NCBI RefSeq assembly: GCF_021155775.2
Contig: NC_060236.1
Location: 14,613,290 to 14,677,289 of the forward strand
DNA length: 64,000 nt
Source of the DNA: Neodiprion pinetum
Taxonomy: Eukaryota; Arthropoda; Insecta; Hymenoptera; Diprionidae
Reading direction: 5' to 3'
This document shows, piece by piece, positions 22,051-32,452 of the stretch. The first letter of the stretch is position 1; each line of letters begins with the position of its first letter. The notes under the pieces were generated by a model. The model did no database searches and was not told the origin of the DNA. It saw nothing but the letters and a program-made list of their open reading frames with translations. The position numbers and the translations under genes were made by a program.

Positions 22051-24027
22051 AAGAATTTTGGTGAAAATATGTGAATACGAACAACTGGTGAATTTGAGAA
22101 ATTGACGACGGATCCAGGAATCAAACCTGGTATTTAGCGATGCTTTACCGGAGACTTACTCGACTAGACCACCTAGCCGCCCTGACTCTGTTGTCATTAA
22201 CTTAACTTATAACCAGTGGGTTCAAATTTGTTTTCAAGCGCTTGATTTGTATGAGTAAGAATTTCTTCTTTGCATGCACGGTGTAAGGAGACTGTAGTGT
22301 GTAGATGTTAGGTTCACCCTTTTAATCTTTTGCTTCCGATGGAAAGCCCGTAATACGGCGATGCCGTCTAATAAATGAGATGCTGATGTGCAGATCATCA
22401 ATCTACGACAGAATTTTGTTGAAAATATGTGAATTTGAACAACTGGTGAATTTAAAAAATTAACGACGGAGCCGGAAATCGAACCCGATATCTGGCGATG
22501 CTTCACCGGGGACTTACTCCACTAGACCACCTAGCCGCCCTGACTTTGTTGTCAGTAATTTCTCTCATAACCAATAAGTTCAAATTTGTTTCCATGCGCC
22601 CGATTTGATTGAGTGAGAATTCCTCTTCTGCATGCAGGATGTGAGAAGACCGTAGCGTGTAGATGTTATGTTTACCCTTTCAATCCTTTGCTTTCGATGA
22701 GAAGCCCGTAATACGGCAATGCCGTCCAATAAATGAGATGCTGGTGTGCGAATCATTAATCTACAAGAGAATTTTGTCGAAAATATGTAAATTTGAACGA
22801 CTGGCGGAATTGAAAAACTAACGACGGAGCCAGGAATCGAACCTGGTATCTAGCGATGCTTTAACGGAGACTTACTCCACTAGACCACCTAGCCGCCCTG
22901 ACTCTGTTGTCATCAATTTCTCTCCTGACCAGTGAGTTCAAATTTGTTTCCAAGTGCCCAATGCGTATGAGTAAGAATTTTTTTTTCTGCATGTACAATG
23001 TAAGGAGACTGTAGTGTGTAGGAGTTTTGTTCACTATTTCGATCCTTTGCTTTCGATGAAAAGCCCGTGAGACAGCAATGCCGTATAATAAATGAGATGC
23101 AGGTGTGCAAATCATTATTCTAGAAGAGAATTTTGTTGAAAATATGTAAATTTGAACAACTAGTGAATTTAAAAGATTTACGACGCAGCCGTGAATCGAA
23201 CCTGGTATCTAGCGATGCTTTACCAGAGACTTACTCCACTAGACCACCTAGCCGCCCTGACTCTGTTGTCATTAGTTTCCCTCATAACCAGTAATTTCAA
23301 ATTTGTTTTCAAGCGCCCGATTTGTATGAGTGAGAATTTCTTCTCTGCATGCACGATTTCAGGAGACTGTAGTGTGTAGATGTTAGGTTTACCCTTTCAA
23401 TCCTTCGCTTTCGATGAGAACCCCGTAAGACGGCAATGCCGTCTGATAAATGAGAAGCGGGTGTGCAAATCATTAATCTACAAGAGAATTTTGGTGAAAA
23501 TATGTGAATACGAACAACTGGTGAATTTGAGAAATTAACGACGGATCCAGGAATCAAACCTGGTATTTAGCGATGCTTTACCGGAGACTTACTCGACTAG
23601 ACCACCTAGCCGCCCTGACTCTGTTGTCATTAACTTAACTTATAACCAGTGGGTTCAAATTTGTTTTCAAGCGCTTGATTTGTATGAGTAAGAATTTCTT
23701 CTTTGCATGCACGGTGTAAGGAGACTGTAGTGTGTAGATGTTAGGTTCACCCTTCCAATCCTTTGCTTCCGATGAGAACCCCGTAAGACAGCAATGCCGT
23801 CTAATAAATGAGATGCGGGTGTGCAAATCATTAATCAACGAGAGAATTTTGGTGAAAATATGTGAATTTGAACAACTGGTGAATTTGAAAAATTAACGAC
23901 GAAGCCGGAAATCGAACCTGATATCTAGCGATGGTTCACCGAAGACTTACTCCACTTGACCACCTAGCCGCCCTGACTCTGTTGTCAGTAATTTCTCTCA
24001 TAACCAGTAAGTTTAAATTTGTTTCAA

Positions 24028-25273
24028 TGTGCCTGATTTGTATGAGTAAGAATTCCTTTTCTGCATGCAGGATGTAAGAAGACCGTAGCGTGTAGATGTT
24101 ATGTTTACCCTTTCAATCCTTTGCTTTTGATGAGAAGCCCGTCAGACGGCAATGCCGTCTAATGAATAAGATGCGGGTGTGCAAATCAATAATCTACGAG
24201 ACAATTTTGTTGAAAATATGTGAATTCAAACACCTGGTGAATCTGAAAGATCAACGACGGAGCCAGGAATCGAACCTGGTATTTAGCGATGCTTTACCGG
24301 AGACTTACTCCACTAGACCGGCTAGCTGCCCTGACTCTGTTGTCAATAATTTCCCTTATAACCAGCAAGTTCAAATTTGTTTTCATGTGCCTGATTTGTA
24401 TAAGTGAAAATTTCTTCTCCGCATGCACGTTATAAGGAGACTGTAGTGTGTAGATGTTATGTTCACCCTTCCAATCCTTTGCTTCCGATGAGAAGCCCGT
24501 AAGACGGCAATGCCGTCTAATAAATGAGATGCGGGTGTGCAAATAATTGATCCACAAGAGAATTTTGTTGGAGATATGTAAATTTGAACAACTGATAAAT
24601 TTGAAAAATCAACGACGGAGCCGGAAATCGAACCTGATATCTAGCGATGCTTCACCGGAGACTTACTCCACTAGACCACCGAGCCGCCCTGACTCTGTTG
24701 TCATTAAGTTCTCTTATAACCAGTGAGTTAAAATTTGTTTACATGTGCCCGATTTGTGAGAGTAAGAATTTCTTCTTTGCATGCACGATGTAACAAGTCT
24801 GTAGTGTGAAGATGTTATGTTTACCCTTTTAATCTTTTGCTTCCGATGGAAAGCCCGTAATACGGCGATGCCGTCTAATAAATGAGATGCTGATGTGCAA
24901 ATCATCAATCTACGACAGAATTTTGTTGAAAATATGTGAATTTGAACAACTGGTGAATTTAAAAAATTAACGACGGAGCCAGGAATCGAACCTGGTATCT
25001 AGCGATGCTTTACCGGAGACTCACTCCACTAGACCACCTAGCCGCCCTAACTCTGTTGTCATTAATTTCTCTCATAACCAGTGAGTTCAAATTTGTTTTC
25101 ATGTGCCCGATTTGTGTTGGTAAGAATTTCTTTTCTGCATGCACGATGTAAGGAGACTGTCGTGTGTAGATGTGATGTTTACCCTTTTAATCCTTTGCTT
25201 TTGATGAGAAGCCCGTAATACGGCAATGCCGTCTAATAAATGAGATGCTGGTGTGCGAATCATTAATCTACAA
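24028..25273. repeat. Three-copy block, copy 2
   Basis: See 20805-22050. This copy lies just upstream of the Harbinger-bearing duplication and matches 34861-36106 at offset 10,833. Confidence 0.75.
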
Positions 25274-28044
25274 GAGAATTTTGTCGAAAATATGTAAATT
25301 TGAACGACTGGCGGAATTGAAAAACTAACGACGGAGCCAGGAATCGAACCTGGTATCTAGCGATGCTTTAACGGAGACTTACTCCACTAGACCACCTAGC
25401 CGCCCTGACTCTGTTGTCATCAATTTCTCTCCTGACCAGTGAGTTCAAATTTGTTTCCAAGTGCCCAATTCGTATGAGTAAGAATTTCTTTTTCTGCATG
25501 TACAATGTAAGGAGACTGTAGTGTGTAGGAGTTTTGTTCACTATTTCAATCCTTTGCTTCCGATGAAAAGCCCGTGAGACAGCAATGCTGTCTAATAAAT
25601 GAAATGCAGGTGTGCAAATTATTATTTTACGAGATAATTTTGTTGAAAATATGTAAATTTGAACAACTGGTGAATTTGGAAGATTTACGACGCAGCCGGG
25701 AATCGAACCTGGTATCTAGCGATGCTTTACCGAAGACTCTCTCCACTAGACCACCAAGCCGCCCTGATTCTGTTGTCATTAATTTCTCTCATGACCAGTG
25801 AGTTCAAATTTGTGTCCAAGTGCCCGATTTGCATAAGTAGGAATGTCTTCTCTGCATGCACGATGTAAGGGGACTGTAGTGTGTAGGAGTTTTGTTCACT
25901 ATTTCAATCCTTTGCTTCCGATGAAAAGCCCGTGAGACAGCAATGCCGTCTAATAAATGAGATGCAGGTGTGCAAATCATTATTCTAGAAGAGAATTTTG
26001 TTGAAAATATGTAAATTTGAACAACTAGTGAATTTAAAAGATTTACGACGCAGCCGTGAATCGAACCTGGTATCTAGCGATGCTTTACCAGAGACTTACT
26101 CCACTAGACCACCTAGCCGCCCTGACTCTGTTGTCATTAGTTTCCCTCATAACCAGTAATTTCAAATTTGTTTTCAAGCGCCCGATTTGTATGAGTGAGA
26201 ATTTCTTCTCTGCATGCACGATTTCAGGAGACTGTAGTGTGTAGATGTTAGGTTTACCCTTTCAATCCTTCGCTTTTGATGAGAACCCCGTAAGACAGCA
26301 ATGCCGTCTGATAAATGAAAAGCGGGTGTGCAAATCATTAATCTACAAGAGAATTTTGGTGAAAATATGTGAATACGAACAACTGGTGAATTTGAGAAAT
26401 TAACGACGGATCCAGGAATCAAACCTGGTATTTAGCGATGCTTTACCGGAGACTTACTCGACTAGACCACCTAGCCGCCCTGACTCTGTTGTCATTAACT
26501 TAACTTATAACCAGTGGGTTCAAATTTGTTTCCAAGTGCCCAATTCGTATGAGTAAGAATTTTTTTTTCTGCATGTACAATGTAAGGAGACTGTAGTGTG
26601 TAGGAGTTTTGTTCACTATTTCGATCCTTTGCTTCCGATGAAAAGCCCGTGAGACAGCAATGCCGTCTAATAAATGAGATGCAGGTGTGCAAATCATTAT
26701 TCTAGAAGAGAATTTTGTTGAAAATATGTAAATTTGAACAACTAGTGAATTCAAAAGATTTACGACGCAGCCGTGAATCGAACCTGGTATCTAGCGATGC
26801 TTTACCAGAGACTTACTCCACTAGACCACCTAGCCGCCCTGACTCTGTTGTCATTAGTTTCCCTCATAACCAGTAATTTCAAATTTGTTTTCAAGCGCCC
26901 GATTTGTATGAGTGAGAATTTCTTCTCTGCATGCACGATTTCAGGAGACTGTAGTGTGTAGATGTTAGGTTTACCCTTTCAATCCTTCGCTTTCGATGAG
27001 AACCCCGTAAGACGGCAATGCCGTCTGATAAATGAGAAGCGGGTGTGCAAATCATTAATCTACAAGAGAATTTTGGTGAAAATATGTGAATACGAACAAC
27101 TGGTGAATTTGAGAAATTAACGACGGATCCAGGAATCAAACCTGGTATTTAGCGATGCTTTACCGGAGACTTACTCGACTAGACCACCTAGCCGCCCTGA
27201 CTCTGTTGTCATTAACTTAACTTATAACCAGTGGGTTCAAATTTGTTTTCAAGCGCTTGATTTGTATGAGTAAGAATTTCTTCTTTGCATGCACGGTGTA
27301 AGGAGACTGTAGTGTGTAGATGTTAGGTTCACCCTTCCAATCCTTTGCTTCCGATGAGAACCCCGTAAGACAGCAATGCCGTCTAATAAATGAGATGCGG
27401 GTGTGCAAATCATTAATCAACGAGAGAATTTTGGTGAAAATATGTGAATTTGAACAACTGGTGAATTTGAAAAATTAACGACGAAGCCGGAAATCGAACC
27501 TGATATCTAGCGATGGTTCACCGAAGACTTACTCCACTTGACCACCTAGCCGCCCTGACTCTGTTGTCAGTAATTTCTCTCATAACCAGTAAGTTTAAAT
27601 TTGTTTCAATGTGCCCGATCTGTATGAGTAAGAATTTCCTCTCTGCATGCACGGTGTAAGGAGACTGTAGTGTGTAGATGTTATGTTTACCCTTTCAATC
27701 CTTTGCTTCCGATGAGAACCCCGTAAGACGGCAATGCCGTCTGATAAATGAGAAGCGGGTGCGCAAATCATTAATCTACAGGAGAATTTTGGTGAGAATA
27801 TGTGAATACGAACAACTGGTGAATTTGAGGTATTAACGACGGATCTAGGAATCAAACCTGGTATTTAGCGATGCTTTACCGGAGACTTACTCCACTAGAC
27901 CACCTTGCCGCCCTGACTCTGTTGTCATTAACTTAACTTATAACCATTGGGTTCAAATTTGTTTTCAAGCGCTTGATTTGTATAAGTAAGAATTTCTTCT
28001 CTGCATGCAGGATGTAAGAAGACCGTAGTGTGTAGATGTTATGG

Positions 28045-28047
28045 TTA
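28045..28047. repeat. TTA target duplication, left of Harbinger copy 1
   Basis: TTA lies before AGGTCGAAGCAC and again at 32453-32455 after GTGCTTCGACCT. A 3-bp TWA duplication is typical of PIF/Harbinger. Confidence 0.9.
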
Positions 28048-28444
28048 AGGTCGAAGCACATAAAATTACAGAGGCCATGGGCAGAATGCAGAAGCCGTAG
28101 CGCATGCGCAATTGCGAAAGTCCAGTAGAGCCATATGGCTTCTGCATTCTGCCCATGGCTTATGGATTTTCAATCTACATAAAAATCCATAAGCCATATT
28201 CCATGGCATAACAAACACAGAAGCGTGCGTGATTGTACCACTGTTGATTACCTGCAACTCAAAAGAATAGGATATACATTTTAACAGACAGGTAGGCACT
28301 TTTATTGTTCAATAATTAATGTAGGTAAAATTACATACTGGACATGGGTGTCATCATTTCGTCTTTTGTAAATACAACTTTGAATCCTGGGCAGTGTAAC
28401 ATTTTGAGGTTAGGCGGATTTACGTGCATGATTTCTCCAACTCA
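28048..28444 (+). repeat. Harbinger copy 1, left terminal inverted repeat
   Basis: Starts AGGTCGAAGCACATAAAATT and is the near-perfect reverse complement of 32056-32452. It contains internal hairpins: 28074-28096 pairs with 28137-28159 (23 bp, core CCATGGGCAGAATGCAGAAG), and 28155-28170 pairs with 28182-28197 (16 bp). Confidence 0.92.
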
Positions 28445-28548
28445 AATTTACCACATGAATAATTTATTATCTAATTATTACAATACATCGGTTGTATGAT
28501 GATTTTCTTTATATTCCATATGAATATTCAGATCTTGCCGTTATAGAC

Positions 28549-30050
28549 ATGGACAACGATCATACGGATTACTGTCGACGAAGCAATAATTCAAGGAATT
28601 TCGAAGACTGTGGAATGCAAGAAAATTTGGATCCTCAAGTGGTACTGCAAAATCAAGAAGAGCGAGGTTTTGATGAAATCTTGATAGATGCGGTTAAAAG
28701 CTATCCGCATCTGTACGATACAAGCTGCAAAGACTACCGCGATGCCATTAAAAAAGAGAACTCCTGGGTGGAGATAGCCGGAGTTTTGAATGCGACTCGT
28801 CAGTATTATTTTTGTTTGCCAATGAAGTATTCTTATATGAGCAACCTTGCTCACTCTAAATTAAGGTCGATGATTGAATTCGAATGACAGATTTCTCTTG
28901 CAGACATTTGCAATGTGATTTGCATCTCTATCACTTTCTTTGTAATATATAATTCTTATCAATGTGTACTACACTCACATCACTTCATGAACTTCCACAA
29001 AAGCACACAATTCATCATTTTTAAGTTGATCCTTTATCAAAAATAACTCGATGTGTAAAAAATAGATTAAATACTGAAAAACTGCTATGCTATTGTGCAA
29101 TAAATGTTTTTAAACAAATTTCTCATAAATTCAATTACAGCTCAAATTTGCTCCACTCGTTGGACTCGATTAAGGGAATCTTACTCGAAAGAAAAAAAAA
29201 AAAAAAATACTGAGAATAAGAGCGGAAGTGGAGCGGCTCAACGGCGAGGATTCGTACACTTCGAAGCCATGCGATTTATAGATAAATTCGTAAAAACTCG
29301 ATCGTGAGATTTCTCAACTTCATATTTTGCAGACTCTTACATCATATTAGTAAAAAATTGTACTCTTGTGGATCTACAAATTGAATTAAATATCTCCTCA
29401 GATCGGTCAGCAATGTCAAGATGACACAACCATTCAGTTCAACTCATCAGCAAAGCGAGAGTCGAAATCAGGCAATCTCAAAATGGGTGCAGCAGCAAGG
29501 CGATTTCACTTCGGAAATCCACAGCAGTTCATCGCAACAAGATATCATCAATGTATCGGAATCAACAAATCGACCGACTCCATGCACGACACCCGAAGTG
29601 ATGAATTTTGAGGAAGCGTCATCATCATCGTCTTTTTCAACAGATTTCACTGTGAACGAGTTTGAAAATCGATCAGCGTCCACGTCGAATGAATCATCAT
29701 ATCAGTCTCCACTAGCGTCACCCACAATACATGAAACTCCCAACACTTTCAAGAAACCACCATCATATACGAAGGGCAGATTTAATCCATATATAACGAT
29801 AAAAAAAGACTTTAAAAAAAAAGAAGCAGAGAATGATGAATTTGAAGCATCTTTCATTAATTTTAATAAGGTAGTTACAGCGCATTTGGTAAATAAGAAA
29901 AAACCTGAACAAACATGTAACGATCACGACCATTCTTTCGGCAATTTAATTGTGACAGAATTGAATAGAATGAAGGAGGATGAAAAAATCAATAAAAAAC
30001 GAGAAATCCTGAAAATTTTATGGCAGAATAGTAGCCCCAAAAAAGATTAG
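28549..30050 (+). CDS. Harbinger MADF/BESS-type DNA-binding protein (three exons), copy 1
   Basis: Predicted exons are 28549-28798, 29141-29303 and 29402-30050, about 353 residues. Splice sites are GT at 28799 with AG ending at 29140, and GTGAGA at 29304 with CTCAG ending at 29401; phases match. Exon 1 carries the first half of a MADF (Myb/SANT-like) domain (LIDAVKSYPHLYD, SWVEIAGVL); exon 2 completes it (CSTRWTRLRESY). Exon 3 is S/T-rich and ends with a BESS-like helix (SFGNLIVTELNRMKEDEK). Such proteins bind transposon ends and partner the transposase in the nucleus. The start is the first in-frame ATG; the open frame extends upstream to a TTG at 28492, so another 5' exon is possible. Exon 2 contains a long A run coding lysines. 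Confidence 0.8.
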
Positions 30051-30587
30051 ATAGTTTTTCTCCAATATATTTTTTTGCTATGGAGAAAGAACTTTTGGAT
30101 GAGTTTGTCTACAAAGTGGTCAGGTGGAATTAAACGTTGTTTAATTGGCTGTGTGAGTGACTATTAGATTATAAAAACATTAAAAACTGAAAATTATCAT
30201 GTCTAGTCAAAGGCATTATCATGTTAAGTCATATCATATAAATATAATATTTTTCTTCATTAATTCATTATCATATAAAGGCGAGACCTGTTGAAAATTT
30301 CTCATTACGATAATTTCTACATATGTATAAGAGATTCTATTCTTAATTTTATATTTTTATTTAAGTCAGTTAACCACCAAACTTACCTGCAGTGTTCAAA
30401 CTTAAAAAAAAACAGTGATTTTATGAATAGTGGGAATAACTTACAAACTGATGTAAGAATAATCCTTTTAATAAGATTAAGTATCGCATAATATGTTATT
30501 GTTGATGGTATATATTATTAGTGAAACGGGACCAGCAATAAATATTACAATATAATATACAAGTGAGTCGTACGTCGATTAATTTTT
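30051..30587. other. AT-rich intergenic region between the two convergent Harbinger genes
   Basis: It holds the 3' ends of both genes. I see no convincing ORF; AT-rich stretches could supply polyadenylation signals for either strand (for example AATAAA at 30538-30543). Confidence 0.6.
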
Positions 30588-31878
30588 TTAGTCAAGATTT
30601 TGCCCCCTAGTCACATAATCGTACTGCCAATTTACCATTCCCGGTGGTGTTAAGAAATAATTGCTCAAAGTTTCTCTTACGTTTACTGCATATGCAATCC
30701 CATTTTCGATATTCTCGATAACTTCATCGTTGTTTTGAAACTGAATATTGTCACCTTCTTGGTGGCGGATGTAATTGTGTAAACACACAGTTGTTAAAAT
30801 ATATTTATTTATATTTTCTGGAATCGCAACAATGGGTCGATTGTAAATTGCCCATTTTTTAGCTAAAATCCCAAACGAATTTTCTATTATACGCCGTGCT
30901 CGAGACAGTCGATAATTGAAGATATTTTTACGTTCGCCAAGATAATTTCCTGTGAAAGGCCTCATCAAATGTTGACCGATAGGAAATGCTTCGTCTCCGA
31001 TGAAAAAATAAGGCATTTGAATGTCGCTTCCGCTCAATTTGCTGGCTCCTTCAGGGATATTTAGCTGCCGGTTTTCAGGATTCAAGTCGCTAATTGCGAA
31101 AATTCCACCATCACTGTTCTTACCAGCGGAGCCGATATCAACTAGTGTGAATTTGTAATTATGATCACATACAGCCATCAGTACTACGCTGTATCTCTTG
31201 TGATAATTGAAGTACAGAGTGCCAGAGTTGGGCGGACATTGTGCATCGACATGTTTACCATCGATCGCCCCCAAGCAATGTGGAAAATTCCATAGTTGCC
31301 AAAAGCCTTCAGCAATTTGTAAATATTCTTCTTTCGAAGGCGCTTGAAGATATCTGTGGCCAAGAACTCTCCCCAATGCGTCGCTGGTCTCTTTAATTAT
31401 CTTATGCACTGTTGACAGACCAACACGATAAGCAAACGCTATGGCAGGAACTTTGTCTCCACTTAAAAATCTGAAAGGTAAAAATACATATGACGATATT
31501 GAATGGATACGTATTGTATTATACTTATTTATCTACGTAGAATTACATCTTGACTTATACAAATTAATACCGTAGCGTCAAAGCGAGTCGTTGTTCAGGA
31601 TTAATAGCACGTGGACTTCTTTTTAACAAACTTGGATTTGCAATATCCAATAAGTTCTGGAATGATGGAAGTGTCATACGAGCATATTTCCAGAACATCT
31701 GCGGATCAGTTTTCAACTCTTGAAAGAGATTGTGGAAAGCACCCTGCTGCCGTCTGCGCATGTTAATTGGTCGGACCCACAAACGTCTGCGCCGCCGACG
31801 TATTCTCTCTCTTCGGCGATTTACCAAAATTGCTCCCAGATAAACCGAGGAAATTAACAATAAATCAGAGTCATCCAT
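30588..31878 (-). CDS. Harbinger DDE transposase (two exons), copy 1
   Basis: Predicted exon 1 is 31878-31571 (ATG start) and exon 2 is 31470-30588; the 100-bp intron 31471-31570 has GT at its start and TTTCAG at its end, and the phase is kept, giving 396 residues. Exon 1 is basic (RRRERIRRRRRR) with the N-terminal helical region (FHNLFQELKTDPQMFWKYARM). Exon 2 holds the DDE_Tnp_4 catalytic core: GAIDGKH (first D), VDIGSAGKNSDGG (second D) and RRIIENSFG (E). The length fits Harbinger transposases (350-450). It would excise and insert the element at TWA targets. No stops or frameshifts are seen. Confidence 0.9.
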
Positions 31879-32055
31879 TCCTATAATAAAAATTCATTAT
31901 GATTCGAAATTCAATCTAAACAAAAAATATAATTATATTAAAAATTTGAATTGTAAAAATCACTTAAACTGTAGAATGTCCAAGATAAAATACTGAGATT
32001 AATATATCGAACAAAACATTAACGAAGATATTGTTCTTAATAATTGACCAAAAAA
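31879..32055. other. Harbinger copy 1, region between transposase start and right inverted repeat
   Basis: About 180 bp, AT-rich, presumably the transposase promoter; no specific element can be named. Confidence 0.5.
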
Positions 32056-32452
32056 TGAATTGGAGAAATCATGTGCGTAAATCCGCCTAACCTTAAAATG
32101 TTACACTGCCCAGGATTCAAAGTTGTATCTACAAAAGACGAAATATTGACACCCATGTCCAGTATGTAATTTTACCTACATTAATTATTGAACAATAAAA
32201 GAGCCTACCTGTCTGTTAAAATGTATATCCTATTCTTTTGAGTTGCAGGTAATCAACAGTGGTACAATCACGCACGCTTCTGTGTTTGTTATGCCATGGA
32301 ATATGGCTTATGGATTTTTATGTAGATTAAAAATCCATAAGCCATGGGCAGAATGCAGAAGCCATATGGCTCTACTGGACTTTCGCAATTGCGCATGCGC
32401 TACGGCTTCTGCATTCTGCCCATGGCCTCTGTAATTTTATGTGCTTCGACCT
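32056..32452 (-). repeat. Harbinger copy 1, right terminal inverted repeat
   Basis: Ends GTGCTTCGACCT and is the reverse complement of 28048-28444 with a few differences. Confidence 0.92.

Larger units (their letters stand above)
13009..28047 (-). repeat. Tandem satellite block 2, about 42 units
   Basis: The same about 358-bp units as block 1, continuing the array that Gypsy-1 interrupted. All units carry the minus-strand tRNA-like module. Several subfamilies are recognisable: a GATCC variant with AATCAAACC instead of AATCGAACC (for example 20689-20700, 23545-23556, 26410-26420, 27127-27138), a GTGTTGGTAAG variant, and a GCAGCCGTGAATCG variant. Subfamilies recur in the same order at distance, showing block duplication. 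It is cut at 28047 by Harbinger copy 1, with TTA at 28045-28047 duplicated. Confidence 0.95.
28048..32452. mobile_element. PIF/Harbinger DNA transposon, copy 1 (autonomous, apparently intact)
   Basis: 4,405 bp inserted in a satellite unit with TTA target duplication and long terminal inverted repeats (about 397 bp). It encodes two convergent spliced genes: a MADF/BESS-type protein on the plus strand (28549-30050) and a DDE transposase on the minus strand (30588-31878). A transposase plus a Myb/SANT/MADF-type helper is the classic Harbinger pair. Both genes read through without lesions once the introns are removed. The other copy at 38523-42927 has the same length. Confidence 0.95.

Noticed and set aside
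28066..28299. ORFs inside the Harbinger inverted repeats (63-77 codons)
   Set aside because: They occur in both ends because of the inverted repeat and match no known domain.
28591..28854. Antisense ORFs across the MADF gene (28591-28854, 29468-29683) and their copies
   Set aside because: They are shadows of the sense exons, which carry recognisable domains.
28492..28887. Single-exon reading of the MADF ORF starting at 28492
   Set aside because: Position 28492 is TTG, not ATG, and the C-terminal end of that ORF runs past a GT donor at 28799. The domain is completed only by the next exon.
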